Shown piece after piece: positions 9,577 through 18,692 of a stretch of DNA of 64,000 bases. Source of the stretch: Sporosarcina psychrophila. GTDB taxonomy: Bacteria; Bacillota; Bacilli; Bacillales_A; Planococcaceae. Position 1 is the first letter of the stretch; each line of letters opens with the position of its first letter. Position numbers and translations under genes: made by a program. The stretch covers positions 2,045,001-2,109,000 of the forward strand of contig NZ_CP014616.1 of assembly GCF_001590685.1 (NCBI RefSeq), in the 5' to 3' direction. The notes under the pieces are model-generated. The model worked only from the letters and a program-made list of their open reading frames with translations, did no database searches and was not told where the DNA came from.

Positions 9577-10272
9577 ATGAACAACAAAACGGGTTTTATG
9601 GGTGGCTTGTATGCCATTAGTGAATGGATTATGAAGTTTTCTTTGATTAATCTATTTTGGATTCTCTTTAATATACCAATTGTTTTTTTGCTTTTAAATC
9701 TATTATTTATTGAACAAATAGAAGAATTACCCCTTTTATTGATTCCCTTAATACTATTAATGCCAATTTTATTCTTCCCTGCAACGACCGCAATGTTTGG
9801 GATGGTAAGAGGGTGGATTATTAAAGATGAAGATAGTAGTCATCTTTTCAAGACTTATTGGCGGTACTATAAAGAAAATTATAAAAGAAGTGCTTCAAGT
9901 GGCCTTATTTTAACAATAGCTTGGATGATTTGGGCGGTAGATGTCTATTATTTTGTTGATAAAAGTAGTATTTTGATGTTTCTTTTTATGATTTTGGGTA
10001 TTATCTTATTTGTCTTTTCAATCAATCTTTTTTCGGTTACAGTTCATTATCATATGAAGTTGATTACTGCATTAAAAAATACATTTCTCCTAACGATAGG
10101 AAGTCCAGTATTATTTATTGCTGTGGCAATTAGTAGTGGTGTAGTCCTATATATAAGCCTAAACGTTTTCAGATTCTTCCTTCCCTTTTTAACAGGCTCG
10201 CTTATTGCCTTTTTATGCTTTTCCGCTTTTTATAGAAATTACCTAAAAATAATTGATAAAAGTAAAAACTGA
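9577..10272 (+). CDS. DUF624 (YesL-like) membrane protein
   Basis: A 231-residue integral membrane protein of the DUF624/YesL family. It opens with the typical GGLYAISEWIMKFSLINLFWI block, and FFPATTAMFGMVRGW follows the second membrane segment. Five or six membrane segments are likely. Family members sit next to sugar ABC transporters throughout Bacillales, as here, where a binding protein and two permeases follow, but their biochemical role is not established. GGGAGTGAT provides the ribosome site. A paralogue with the same N-terminal block begins at 30232, again directly ahead of ABC transporter genes, which argues for a transport-related accessory role. Confidence 0.8.
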   Translation: MNNKTGFMGGLYAISEWIMKFSLINLFWILFNIPIVFLLLNLLFIEQIEELPLLLIPLILLMPILFFPATTAMFGMVRGWIIKDEDSSHLFKTYWRYYKENYKRSASSGLILTIAWMIWAVDVYYFVDKSSILMFLFMILGIILFVFSINLFSVTVHYHMKLITALKNTFLLTIGSPVLFIAVAISSGVVLYISLNVFRFFLPFLTGSLIAFLCFSAFYRNYLKIIDKSKN

Positions 10273-10360
10273 AATCACCTAAAATTTAATGGAATCTAAT
10301 AAATCAATTATTTGTATTGCACAATTAGAAATTGGATGTTAGTCTAAAGATGTAAATCAA

Positions 10361-10374
10361 TGCAACCGGTTTCA
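10361..10374 (+). promoter_or_regulatory. LacI-type operator, GC-core family, site 1
   Basis: TGCAACCGGTTTCA, a near-palindrome matching the sites at 10427 and 14601. The third base C breaks the CcpA cre consensus, so the LacI-family protein encoded at 13551 is the likelier ligand. Confidence 0.65.
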
Positions 10375-10426
10375 TGATTGGTCTAGGGGGATAAGTCGAT
10401 AATTAATGGCTACTAGAATTAAATTG

Positions 10427-10440
10427 TGCAACCGCTTTCA
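10427..10440 (+). promoter_or_regulatory. LacI-type operator, GC-core family, site 2
   Basis: TGCAACCGCTTTCA begins 66 bases after the site at 10361, about six helical turns. The pair could support a repression loop just ahead of the binding-protein gene. An upstream GTG start for that gene falls inside this operator and is therefore unlikely to be used. Confidence 0.65.
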
Positions 10441-10470
10441 TTGGAGGAAAACAAAAAAGGGGAGATTATA

Positions 10471-11772
10471 TTGAGAAAAAAGAAGCGTTTTTGGGGTTTA
10501 GTTTCCGTATTTCTAATTTCTAGTCTTGCATTAGTCGGATGCTCAGGTTCGGAAGGCGAAGGAAAAGACAATGCATCTGGGGATCAGGTAACAGTTGATA
10601 TTTTTCAATTTAAAGTAGAAATTAAAGATCAATTTGAAAATCTTGTAGAAGTATATGAAAAAGAAAATCCTGATGTAAAGATTAATGTTAAAACTGTCGG
10701 TGGGGGAAATGATTATGGCGCATCTTTAAAAACGGCATTTTCTTCAGGTGAAGAACCAGATATTTTTAATGTAGGTGGGCCATCTGCTGTTGAAGAGTAT
10801 AAAGACTATTTAGCAGACGTATCCGATACAGATGCAGCAAAAATTGCCCTTGAAGGTACACTAGACACTGTGCGAAATGGTGATGAAGTTCTGGGATTGC
10901 CGTTTAATCAAGAAGGCTATGGCTTAATTTATAATAAAAAAATTTTTAAAGAGGCTGGAATTAATCCAGATGAAATTATTACTTTTGACGATTTAGAGAA
11001 TGCGGTTGAGTCATTGGACAGCCAAAAGAAGAAACTAGGCATCGACGCTGTATTTGCACTTGCAGCTAAAGAAAAATGGGTAATTGGAAACCATTTAGCA
11101 AACATCTTCTTTGCACCAGAATTCAATAATGATGCTATAGAGGCTTTTAATGGTAAGACGATAGCATTTGAAAAAAGTGATGAATTGAAAAGGCATCTTG
11201 ACCTGGAGAATAAATATTCTGTTCAACCTGTTCTCAGCTTAGATTACTCCCAACAAGTAGAACAATTATTTTCTTTAGAAAAAGTTGCTATCATTCAACA
11301 AGGTAACTGGGTTTATAACTCGATTTATGATATGGATCCAGAATTAGCTGAAAATAACATCGGTATTATTCCAGTTCCTGTTGAAGGATTGGAAGGTCAT
11401 ATTCCAGCCGGAGTTCCGATGTATTGGGCTGTAAATAGTAATAGTGATGAAAAAGTAGTTCAAGCAAGTAAAGATTTCTTGAATTGGATGTATACATCTG
11501 AGACTGGTAAAAATGCTGTATTAGAAGACTTTAAATTTATTCCTGCGTATAAAGATTATGATTCATCTAAAATAGCAGATCCTCTATCTCAAACAATTTA
11601 TGAATATGCTTCCAAGGGGAACACTATACAAGGATGGGTGTTCCAGGGGGCTCCAACGGGCTGGAGTGAAAATGTACTTGGAGCGAGCATGCAAAAGTAT
11701 TTAAGTGGTGGTATCGCTTGGGATGAAATGATTAATGAAGTACAAGTTAAATGGGAAGAAGAACGAAAATGA
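10471..11772 (+). CDS. Sugar ABC transporter binding lipoprotein (cluster I)
   Basis: A 433-residue family 1 extracellular solute-binding protein. Residues 1-23 form a lipoprotein signal with lipobox LVGC and Cys24 as the lipidated residue, followed by a Gly/Ser/Glu linker. Typical segments are EPDIFNVGGPSAVEEY, LPFNQEGYGLIYNKKIF and a C-terminal AWDEMINEV. AAGGGGAG seven bases ahead fixes a TTG start at 10471 rather than the upstream GTG. It delivers an oligosaccharide or glycoside to the permeases at 11852 and 12712. No ATPase gene follows, so a shared MsmX-type ATPase is expected. A strong hairpin separates it from the permease genes. Confidence 0.88.
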   Translation: MRKKKRFWGLVSVFLISSLALVGCSGSEGEGKDNASGDQVTVDIFQFKVEIKDQFENLVEVYEKENPDVKINVKTVGGGNDYGASLKTAFSSGEEPDIFNVGGPSAVEEYKDYLADVSDTDAAKIALEGTLDTVRNGDEVLGLPFNQEGYGLIYNKKIFKEAGINPDEIITFDDLENAVESLDSQKKKLGIDAVFALAAKEKWVIGNHLANIFFAPEFNNDAIEAFNGKTIAFEKSDELKRHLDLENKYSVQPVLSLDYSQQVEQLFSLEKVAIIQQGNWVYNSIYDMDPELAENNIGIIPVPVEGLEGHIPAGVPMYWAVNSNSDEKVVQASKDFLNWMYTSETGKNAVLEDFKFIPAYKDYDSSKIADPLSQTIYEYASKGNTIQGWVFQGAPTGWSENVLGASMQKYLSGGIAWDEMINEVQVKWEEERK

Positions 11773-11789
11773 TTTGATCTACAGAAAAA

Positions 11790-11829
11790 TACAGCTAACA
11801 AAAATTCATGCAAATTTTTGTTAGCTGTA
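11790..11829 (+). promoter_or_regulatory. Long intercistronic hairpin between binding protein and permease genes
   Basis: A perfect 17-base stem TACAGCTAACAAAAATT (11790-11806) pairs with 11813-11829 across a six-base loop. There is no U-tract, so it is more likely an RNA-stabilising or partial-attenuation hairpin that keeps binding-protein expression above that of the permeases. This arrangement is well known in malE-malF type operons. Confidence 0.75.
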
Positions 11830-11851
11830 CTACATATTGGGGGTGCAAGTA

Positions 11852-12712
11852 ATGCGTAACCGTGATTTATCATTTTGGTTATTTCTAATGCCAGTGATTT
11901 TGAGTTTAGGTATTGTGATTATTATCCCATTTATTTATGGTGTTATTTACTCCTTTACAAATTGGAATGGTATGGTAGTAACTGACTTCGTCGGCTTTAA
12001 GAATTATATCACTTTATTTAAAGATGCAGAATTCAGAGCAGCGATATGGTTTACGACTAAATTTGCAGTAACTTCCGTCATACTCCTTAACTTTTTAGGA
12101 CTAGGTCTAGCTTTGCTAGTGACACGGAAAATGAAAACGAGTAGTTTTATGCGAACTGTTTTCTTTATGCCAAACTTAATTGGTGGGCTCATTTTAGGAT
12201 TCATTTGGCAGTTTGTTTTCATAAGTGTTTTTGGAAGATTAGGAGATTTGCTGGGAATTGAGGCCTTAACAGGTTGGTTGTCTACGACCGCAACTGGCTT
12301 TTGGGGACTAGTCATTTTGACATCTTGGCAAATGGCTGGGTACATTATGATTATTTATATTGCTTACTTGGAAAACATACCAAAAGATTTGATTGAAGCG
12401 GCAGAAATTGATGGAGCATCTAGCTATCAGCGTTTTTGGAAAATCACTTTTCCACTAGTAGCACCTGCATTTACGGTTAGTATGTTTTTAACACTGTCTA
12501 GTTCATTTCAGATCTATGACCAAAACCTGTCGTTGACTAATGGCGGACCTTATAACTCCACGCAAATGGTTGCGATGAGTATTGTTAAAGCAGCTTTTAC
12601 TGAAAACAAAATGGCCTATGCCCAGACGCAAGCCGTTATTTTCTTCCTGATTATAGCCGCTGTTGCCGTCACGCAAGTTTACTTTAATAAAAAAAGAGAG
12701 GTGGATTTGTAA
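11852..12712 (+). CDS. Sugar ABC transporter permease, MalF-type (cluster I)
   Basis: A 286-residue inner-membrane permease with six predicted membrane segments and the cytoplasmic EAA loop (EAAEIDGASSYQRFWKI) that docks the ATPase. The C-terminal NGGPYNSTQMV block is typical of the MalF/UgpA group. A TTG lies five codons upstream, but GGGGG is better placed for the ATG at 11852. Its TAA shares one base with the ATG of the next permease, so the two are translationally coupled. It works with the lipoprotein at 10471. Confidence 0.9.
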   Translation: MRNRDLSFWLFLMPVILSLGIVIIIPFIYGVIYSFTNWNGMVVTDFVGFKNYITLFKDAEFRAAIWFTTKFAVTSVILLNFLGLGLALLVTRKMKTSSFMRTVFFMPNLIGGLILGFIWQFVFISVFGRLGDLLGIEALTGWLSTTATGFWGLVILTSWQMAGYIMIIYIAYLENIPKDLIEAAEIDGASSYQRFWKITFPLVAPAFTVSMFLTLSSSFQIYDQNLSLTNGGPYNSTQMVAMSIVKAAFTENKMAYAQTQAVIFFLIIAAVAVTQVYFNKKREVDL

Positions 12713-13530
12713 TGAAGCAAAGTAAACGTAATTTATATATTATAGAATTTTTTGGCCTATTGCTTGCTTTATTATGGCTCTCACCTTTTTACTTAATGAT
12801 TGTTAATGCATTTAAAACAAAGCGGGAAATTTTCACGGATGTACTCGGATTACCTAAAGAATATACGATGGATAACTTTGTGAAGGCTTTTATTGATTTA
12901 GATTTTATGAGTGCCCTTTTGAACTCTATACTAATTACTGTTTCAGGTGTAGGAATTATCATTATTTTCTCATCTATGGCGGGATATGCATTGGCACGGA
13001 ATAAGAGTAAGCTTAGTGGCATTATTTTCTTAGTTTTTGTTGCTGCTATGTTAATTCCATTTCAATCAGTTATGATTCCACTTGTCTCATTATTTGGACA
13101 AGCGGATATGTTGAATCGTCCAGGCCTTATCTTTATGTACTTAGGATTTGGTTCTAGTTTATCTATATTTTTATATCATGGTGCAATGACTGGAATATCA
13201 AGTTCAATGGATGAGGCTGCCATTATCGATGGAGCGAATAGATTTCAAGTGTTTTGGAAGATCATATTCCCATTACTTAAGCCTATTTCAGTTACAGTAG
13301 GAATATTAAATGTGATTTGGATTTGGAATGATTACTTATTACCATCTCTGATATTATCGGACTCGAGTGCGACAATTCCTATAAAAATGTTCCTATTCTT
13401 TGGTCAATACACAAAACAATGGCATTTAGCATTAGCAGGGTTAACAATCGCCGTGATTCCAGTTATTATCGGTTATTTCTTTGCGCAAAAGCAAATTATC
13501 GAAGGGGTATCAGAAGGTGCCGTTAAATAA
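12712..13530 (+). CDS. Sugar ABC transporter permease, MalG-type (cluster I)
   Basis: A 272-residue permease with six membrane segments and the EAA loop (DEAAIIDGANRFQVFW) in the usual place, and the family's C-terminal QKQIIEGVSEGAVK tail. It starts within a TAATG overlap of the preceding permease and ends 20 bases before the LacI regulator, so all four genes are probably one transcript. It forms the transmembrane heterodimer with the upstream permease. Confidence 0.9.
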   Translation: MKQSKRNLYIIEFFGLLLALLWLSPFYLMIVNAFKTKREIFTDVLGLPKEYTMDNFVKAFIDLDFMSALLNSILITVSGVGIIIIFSSMAGYALARNKSKLSGIIFLVFVAAMLIPFQSVMIPLVSLFGQADMLNRPGLIFMYLGFGSSLSIFLYHGAMTGISSSMDEAAIIDGANRFQVFWKIIFPLLKPISVTVGILNVIWIWNDYLLPSLILSDSSATIPIKMFLFFGQYTKQWHLALAGLTIAVIPVIIGYFFAQKQIIEGVSEGAVK

Positions 13531-13550
13531 AACTATAAAGGATGAAGGTT

Positions 13551-14570
13551 ATGTCAGTAACGATCAAAGATGTTGCGGCTCAAGCAAATGTAGCCCCATC
13601 TACGGTTTCACGTGTAATTTCAGATAGCCCCCTCATTAGTGAGAAAACGAAACGAAAAGTCCAAAAAGTTATGGATGAAATGGGTTACCATTTAAACTAT
13701 AATGCGCAAATGCTTGCTACACAATCAACGAAGACAATCGGTATTATTATGAAAAACTCTACGTCAGAGTTTATGCATAGCTCCTTTTTCCCAGAAGTTA
13801 TTCGGGGTATCAGCGCCTTGTGCAGTAAGCATGACTTTAGTATCAGTTTAACTACAGGGGAATCTGAGGAGGAAATCTTTACTGATACTGTTAAAATGGT
13901 GCGCGGAAAAAGAGTGGATGGCATGATCGTTTTATACTCAAAAAAAGATGATAAAGTCGTTCCTTATTTAATAGAATCTGGTATCCCATTCGTCGTTATA
14001 GGCAAACCTCTAATTCAATCCAGTAAGATCATGTTTGTAGATAATGACAACGTCCAAGCAGCGAAAGAAGCTACTGATTTTTTACTAAACCTTGGACATA
14101 AAAAGATCGCATTTATTGGTGAAGATGATCAGTTTGAAGTAAGTGAAGCCAGGTTAAATGGCTTCATTCAAGCGGTAAAAGCGCAGGGGTTGGCTGTATC
14201 AGAGGGCTATATCAAAAATATTCAATTCGATCCTCATCATGGGAAACAAGTTATCACTGAATTAATGGGCTTAGCTGAACCGCCTACTGCATTAGTTGTC
14301 TCAGATGACTTAAATGCGTTAATTGTGTTGACTGCTTTGAGTGAGAAAAACATTAAAGTACCAGACGATATGAGTATGATTGTTTTTAATAATTCAGTGA
14401 TATCAAAAGTAGCCAATCCACCATTAACAACTGTGGATACACAAATATTTCAATTAGGGTATGAATCGGCAAACTGTTTAATCGAACTGGTGAAAGATCC
14501 GCAAATGTTTAGAAAAAGTGTCATCATACCAACTGTTATTGTGGAAAGAAATTCGTGTTCAGCTTTGTAA
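13551..14570 (+). CDS. LacI-family transcriptional regulator (cluster I)
   Basis: A 339-residue LacI/GalR regulator. The N-terminal helix-turn-helix is TIKDVAAQANVAPSTVSRVI, followed by the hinge helix (GYHLNYNAQMLA) and a periplasmic-binding-protein-like sugar domain with TKTIGIIMKN and PTALVVSDDLNALIV. An ATG at 13542 abuts AAAGG, so 13551, with GATGAAGG ahead, is preferred. It lies between the transporter genes and the ThuA operon. Three GC-core palindromes (10361, 10427, 14601) bracket these two transcription units and are its probable operators. The inducer is probably the transported glycoside or its product. Confidence 0.9.
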   Translation: MSVTIKDVAAQANVAPSTVSRVISDSPLISEKTKRKVQKVMDEMGYHLNYNAQMLATQSTKTIGIIMKNSTSEFMHSSFFPEVIRGISALCSKHDFSISLTTGESEEEIFTDTVKMVRGKRVDGMIVLYSKKDDKVVPYLIESGIPFVVIGKPLIQSSKIMFVDNDNVQAAKEATDFLLNLGHKKIAFIGEDDQFEVSEARLNGFIQAVKAQGLAVSEGYIKNIQFDPHHGKQVITELMGLAEPPTALVVSDDLNALIVLTALSEKNIKVPDDMSMIVFNNSVISKVANPPLTTVDTQIFQLGYESANCLIELVKDPQMFRKSVIIPTVIVERNSCSAL

Positions 14571-14600
14571 ATAAGGAGAATACGTAATTTTATATATAAA

Positions 14601-14614
14601 TGCAACCGGTTGCT
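14601..14614 (+). promoter_or_regulatory. LacI-type operator, GC-core family, site 3
   Basis: GCAACCGGTTGC (14602-14613) is a perfect 12-base palindrome, 40 bases ahead of the ThuA start. It is the best copy of the family also seen at 10361 and 10427, indicating that ThuA and the following genes form a second transcript under the same repressor. Confidence 0.7.
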
Positions 14615-14653
14615 TAAATTCGTGCAACAGACTATTTGAAGGAGGAACTATTT

Positions 14654-15379
14654 ATGAATATCGTCGTATGGAATGAAAATCGTCATGAACAAAAAAATCC
14701 AGTTGTTTCGGGTATTTATCCAAAAGGAATACACGGAGCAATTGCAGATTTCTTACAACAGGACGCTCATCATGTAAAAGCAGCAACACTCGATGAACCA
14801 GAGCATGGTTTAACGCAAGAGATTTTGAATGATACAGATGTACTCGTCTGGTGGGGTCATCTTGCGCATGATGAAGTACAAGATGAGGTAGTAGAAAGAG
14901 TTAAGAAGCGTGTATTGGAAGGTATGGGCTTAATTGTTTTGCATTCGGCTCATTTTTCTAAGATATTCAAGACGTTGATGGGAACGACTTGTGATCTTAA
15001 ATGGCGCGAAGCAGATGAGAAAGAACGATTATGGGTTGTTGATCCGAGCCATCCCATTACAGAAGGCATCGGGGAGTATATCGAACTTGAAAAAGAAGAG
15101 ATGTATGGGGAGCATTTTGATATCCCAGCACCTGATGAGCTAGTCTTTGTTAGTTGGTTTGAAGGTGGGGAAATATTTAGAAGTGGCGCAGCATTTAAGC
15201 GTGGCAAAGGGAAGATCTTCTATTTCCGACCAGGACATGAAACATATCCTACATACTACAATAAAGATGTGCAACAGGTGATTCGTAATGCAGCAAAATG
15301 GGCTGCCAATTCGAACACACCAACGCCAATCTATGGCAATGCTAAACCGTTAGAGAAAATTACTAATCATAACAATTGA
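14654..15379 (+). CDS. ThuA-domain protein (cluster I)
   Basis: A 241-residue ThuA-like protein of the class I glutamine amidotransferase-like fold. Recognisable segments are VVWNENRHE at the start, [28 protein letters not shown] and a C-terminal [18 protein letters not shown]. ThuA acts with the dehydrogenase ThuB in rhizobial trehalose and related disaccharide use, a pathway passing through 3-keto sugars. A dehydrogenase starts only 19 bases after this gene, matching that pairing. GGAGGAAC fixes the ATG at 14654, and an upstream TTG at 14636 overlaps the ribosome site. The exact chemistry of ThuA is not settled, so the role is inferred from family and context. Confidence 0.85.
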   Translation: MNIVVWNENRHEQKNPVVSGIYPKGIHGAIADFLQQDAHHVKAATLDEPEHGLTQEILNDTDVLVWWGHLAHDEVQDEVVERVKKRVLEGMGLIVLHSAHFSKIFKTLMGTTCDLKWREADEKERLWVVDPSHPITEGIGEYIELEKEEMYGEHFDIPAPDELVFVSWFEGGEIFRSGAAFKRGKGKIFYFRPGHETYPTYYNKDVQQVIRNAAKWAANSNTPTPIYGNAKPLEKITNHNN

Positions 15380-15398
15380 CACAAGAGGAGTGAAACAA

Positions 15399-16424
15399 AT
15401 GACAAAATTAAGAGTTGCTGTTATTGGATGTGGAAGTATTGCTAAAAATAGACATTTAGGAGAATTTAATAGCCATTCCGGAGTAGAAATTGTCGCAGTC
15501 TGTGACATTATCGAAGAAAGAGCACAAGAGATTGCACTACAATATGGAGCAAAAGCTTATACTAGCTATGAAAAGTTATTTGAAGTGGAAAAGCCGGATG
15601 CAGTGAGTGTTTGTTTACCAAACTATTTACATGCTCCTGTTTCCATTGCTGCTTTACAAGCGGGCTGTCATGTCTTATGCGAAAAACCGATGGCAACATC
15701 GAGAGTTGAAGCTACGGAAATGATTGAAGCTGCAAAAAATAATAATAAAAAATTAATGATCGCGCATAATCAACGCTTTGTAGCATCGCATGCTAAGGCC
15801 CGAGATTTAATTGCAAAAGGTGAGGTAGGTAAAATCTATAGCTTCAGAACTGCATTTGGACATGGCGGGCCTGAAGGATGGAGTGTTGACGGTAAAGACA
15901 GTTGGTTCTTCAATAAAGAGCAAGCCTTTATTGGTGCGATGGGGGATCTTGGCGTACATAAAGCTGATTTGCTTCGCTACTTACTTGGTGAAGAATTTGT
16001 CGAAGTAGCTGGTTTTATTGAAACAAGTGCGAAAGAAAATACAGATGTTGATGATAATGCCGTTTGTATTTTGAAATCTGAAAGCGGTGTGATTGGAACA
16101 CTTGCAGCTAGTTGGGCTTATACGGCAAAAGAAGATAATTCCACGATTATCTATGGTGAACATGCTACATTACGTCTAGAAGATGATCCAAACTATTCGT
16201 TAATTGTTCAGTATAAAAATGGTGAAGTCGTTAACTATGAATTAGGTGGAATTCAGTCTAATGCCGAAGGTGGTCAAACAACAACACACATCATCGAACA
16301 TTTTGTGGACTCGATTGTGCAAGATACTGAACCACTCATTAATGGCGAGGAAGGTATGAAGTCATTAGAGGTAATTCTGGCTGCTTTGGAATCAATGGAA
16401 ACAAAACGATTTACCAAAATTTGA
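15399..16424 (+). CDS. Gfo/Idh/MocA oxidoreductase (cluster I, ThuB-like position)
   Basis: A 341-residue NAD(P)-dependent dehydrogenase. The Rossmann motif is VIGCGSIAKNRH, the EKP motif is LCEKPMATS (lysine catalytic/cofactor-contacting), and the second-domain motif is GDLGVHKADLLRYL, which keeps the His of DxGxH. Family members oxidise sugar or inositol hydroxyls reversibly in the cytoplasm. Position directly after ThuA and 22 bases before a TIM-barrel isomerase suggests oxidation of an imported glycoside to a keto form. GAGGAG ahead of 15399 sets the start, and a GTG nine bases earlier overlaps it. Substrate unknown. Confidence 0.88.
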   Translation: MTKLRVAVIGCGSIAKNRHLGEFNSHSGVEIVAVCDIIEERAQEIALQYGAKAYTSYEKLFEVEKPDAVSVCLPNYLHAPVSIAALQAGCHVLCEKPMATSRVEATEMIEAAKNNNKKLMIAHNQRFVASHAKARDLIAKGEVGKIYSFRTAFGHGGPEGWSVDGKDSWFFNKEQAFIGAMGDLGVHKADLLRYLLGEEFVEVAGFIETSAKENTDVDDNAVCILKSESGVIGTLAASWAYTAKEDNSTIIYGEHATLRLEDDPNYSLIVQYKNGEVVNYELGGIQSNAEGGQTTTHIIEHFVDSIVQDTEPLINGEEGMKSLEVILAALESMETKRFTKI

Positions 16425-16446
16425 CTAACCATTGGAGGTACGATTC

Positions 16447-17415
16447 ATGAAACTAGGCGTATTTGCAGTTTTATTTTCACAAATGCCATTTGAAGAGATG
16501 CTAGACTATGTAAAAGATGCAGGTTTACAAGCAATAGAAATTGGAACGGGTGGAAATCCAGGGGATGCCCATTGTAATGTAGATGAGCTACTTGCAAGTG
16601 AGGATAAACGGAAGGCGTATCTTGATAAAATTCAGTCCCGCGGATTAACGATTAGTGCGTTCAGCTGTCACGACAATCCAGTTTCTCCAAATAAACAAGT
16701 CGCACAAAACGCTCATGACACATTCGTGAAAACGGTTAAACTAGCACAGTTATTAAATGTGCCCGTTGTCAATACATTCTCAGGAACGCCGGGATCACAT
16801 GAGGGCTCAAAACATTCAAACTGGCCGATATCTCCATGGCCAACAGAGTACTCGGATATTTATAACTGGCAATGGGAGCAAAAACTCATTCCTTACTGGA
16901 AAGAACAAGGGAAATTTGCGGAAGATCACGGTGTAAAAATAGGGATTGAGCTTCATGGTGGGTTTTCAGTACATACACCTTATACCCTGTTGAAATTAAG
17001 AGAAGCAACTTCACCGGCCATTGGAGCCAATTTGGATCCAAGCCATCTCTGGTGGCAAGGGATCGATCCGGTTGCGGCTATTAAAATTTTAGGGAAAGAA
17101 AATGCCATTCATCATTTCCATGCCAAAGATACTTTTATTGACCAGGACAATGTGAACATGCATGGCTTAACAGATATGCAACCCTACGGAGATGTGCAAT
17201 CTCGCGCGTGGACATTTAGATCTGTCGGATGTGGGCATAGTATCCAAGATTGGTCGGATATGATGAGTGCATTACGCACATATGGCTATGATTATGTTGT
17301 GAGTATTGAACATGAGGATCCGTTAATGTCAGTTGATGAAGGGCTTTCACGTGCAGTGACGAATTTGAAATCTGTAATGATAAAAGATCAGCCTACTGAT
17401 ATGTGGTGGGTGTAA
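16447..17415 (+). CDS. Sugar isomerase/epimerase-like TIM barrel, copy 1
   Basis: A 322-residue xylose-isomerase-like TIM-barrel protein. The putative metal ligands sit in the expected strands: Glu168 in GIELHGG, Asp197 in LDPSHLWW, His223/His225 in HHFHAKD and Glu288 in SIEHEDP. Relatives include inosose dehydratase IolE, IolI, tagatose/psicose epimerases and the catalytic subunit of keto-C-glycoside cleaving enzymes. TTGGAGG ahead of 16447 sets the start. A near-identical-length paralogue is at 25476, and broken copies are at 18693 and 35788. Linked with ThuA and dehydrogenases, it may isomerise or eliminate a keto-glycoside rather than a sugar phosphate. Confidence 0.85.
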   Translation: MKLGVFAVLFSQMPFEEMLDYVKDAGLQAIEIGTGGNPGDAHCNVDELLASEDKRKAYLDKIQSRGLTISAFSCHDNPVSPNKQVAQNAHDTFVKTVKLAQLLNVPVVNTFSGTPGSHEGSKHSNWPISPWPTEYSDIYNWQWEQKLIPYWKEQGKFAEDHGVKIGIELHGGFSVHTPYTLLKLREATSPAIGANLDPSHLWWQGIDPVAAIKILGKENAIHHFHAKDTFIDQDNVNMHGLTDMQPYGDVQSRAWTFRSVGCGHSIQDWSDMMSALRTYGYDYVVSIEHEDPLMSVDEGLSRAVTNLKSVMIKDQPTDMWWV

Positions 17416-17423
17416 CAAACGGA

Positions 17424-17473
17424 AAAAAGTTGCGTTGTATGAGGTAGATTTTCATGCAGCGCAATTTTTTTGA
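17424..17473 (+). terminator. Terminator after TIM barrel copy 1
   Basis: Imperfect stem TTGCGTTGTATGA / TCATGCAGCGCAA followed by TTTTTTT. Related stems follow other paralogues at 19098, 35945 and 39570. Confidence 0.85.
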
Positions 17474-17565
17474 CGAGTAAATTAATGCATGTATTCATAT
17501 AGTAGACCTGTATTGAATGATCAACAACAACTTATAGACAATCCAAAACGAAAAGAGTGTTATGA

Positions 17566-18606
17566 ATGAGTGTATTGAGAGTTGGAATCATTGGTGCTGG
17601 GGGAATTGCAAGTGGTGTACACATCCCTAATTATTTGAACAGCGGGTATAAGGTGGAAATAGTCGCTATTGCTGATGTTGTAGAGGAACGTGCACAACAA
17701 GTTGCAGAACAATTTACAATTCCTCATGTCTTTACTTCCTATAAAGAAATGCTTAAGAACGTAGAATTAGATGCGATAAGCGTTTGCGTGCCTAATAAAT
17801 TTCATGCAGAAGCCACGATTGCTGCGCTTGAGGCAGGTTGTCATGTGTTGTGTGAAAAACCACCGGCAATGACTGTGGAAGAAGCACAATTGATGGTAAA
17901 AGCGGCTAGCGATTCAGGGAAAATTTTAACGTACGGTTTCCATTATCGCTATCGACCTGAAGTAGAAATCGCAAAATCGTTTATTGATGCTGGAGAAATG
18001 GGCGATATTTACTCAGCACGCATTCATGCTATCCGTAGGAGAGGTATTCCGGGTGGGGGGGTATTTACGAATAAGGAATTACAAGGCGGTGGTCCGCTAA
18101 TCGATATTGGCGTTCATATGCTAGATACCGCGCTCTATCTCATGGGCTATCCAGAGCCTGAAGTTGTATTGGGGAAAATCCATCAACAAATTGGCCATAA
18201 AAAAGGAGTAGGGCTGTTTGGTGAGTGGGACTTTGAAAACTATACAGTAGAAGATATGGCTGTTGGTATGGTGACATTTAAAAATGGAGCTACCTTAACT
18301 TTGGAAACTGCTTTTGCTGCAAATGTCGAAAAAGATGAGACGATGCAGGTTTCCTTGATGGGGAATAAAGGGGGAGCTGATATTTTCCCTTTGAAAATTT
18401 ATCAAGAGAAATACAACACATTAATCGATAGTACTCCTGCTTATCTACCAGAAGTAAATGGACATCAACTTGAAATCAATCAATTTGTAGCGTGCTGTTT
18501 GGAAGACAAGACCCCATTAAGTACGCCAGAACAAGGGTTAATCATTCAGAAAATCGTGAATGCTATTTATGAATCTGCGGAAACTGGGAAAGCGATAGAG
18601 TTTTGA
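17566..18606 (+). CDS. Gfo/Idh/MocA oxidoreductase, RRRGIP subfamily (cluster I)
   Basis: A 346-residue dehydrogenase with Rossmann motif IIGAGGIASGVH, EKP motif LCEKPPAMT and DIGVHMLDTALYLMG as the DxGxH motif. It carries a distinctive HAIRRRGIPGGGVF segment also seen, slightly altered, in the enzymes at 19568 and 24136, marking a subfamily within the window. It lies after a terminator, so it probably has its own promoter in the 150-base gap. A decayed copy of its C-terminal half lies at 39103. Substrate unknown; keto-sugar formation is inferred from context. Confidence 0.88.
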   Translation: MSVLRVGIIGAGGIASGVHIPNYLNSGYKVEIVAIADVVEERAQQVAEQFTIPHVFTSYKEMLKNVELDAISVCVPNKFHAEATIAALEAGCHVLCEKPPAMTVEEAQLMVKAASDSGKILTYGFHYRYRPEVEIAKSFIDAGEMGDIYSARIHAIRRRGIPGGGVFTNKELQGGGPLIDIGVHMLDTALYLMGYPEPEVVLGKIHQQIGHKKGVGLFGEWDFENYTVEDMAVGMVTFKNGATLTLETAFAANVEKDETMQVSLMGNKGGADIFPLKIYQEKYNTLIDSTPAYLPEVNGHQLEINQFVACCLEDKTPLSTPEQGLIIQKIVNAIYESAETGKAIEF

Positions 18607-18650
18607 AAAACTATTAAAGAGAATGAAATAAAAATGTTGTCAAATATGGC

Positions 18651-18682
18651 GCTCATTATCTTTAATTTGAAAAATAATGAGC
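18651..18682 (+). terminator. Possible weak terminator after the dehydrogenase
   Basis: Stem GCTCATTAT / ATAATGAGC (18651-18659 and 18674-18682), followed only by TTAAGT, so termination would be inefficient. Confidence 0.4.
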
Positions 18683-18692
18683 TTAAGTATAA

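Noticed and set aside
10426..10470. GTG start for the cluster I binding protein
   Set aside because: It lies inside an operator and would place 15 charged residues before the signal peptide. TTG at 10471 has a good ribosome site.
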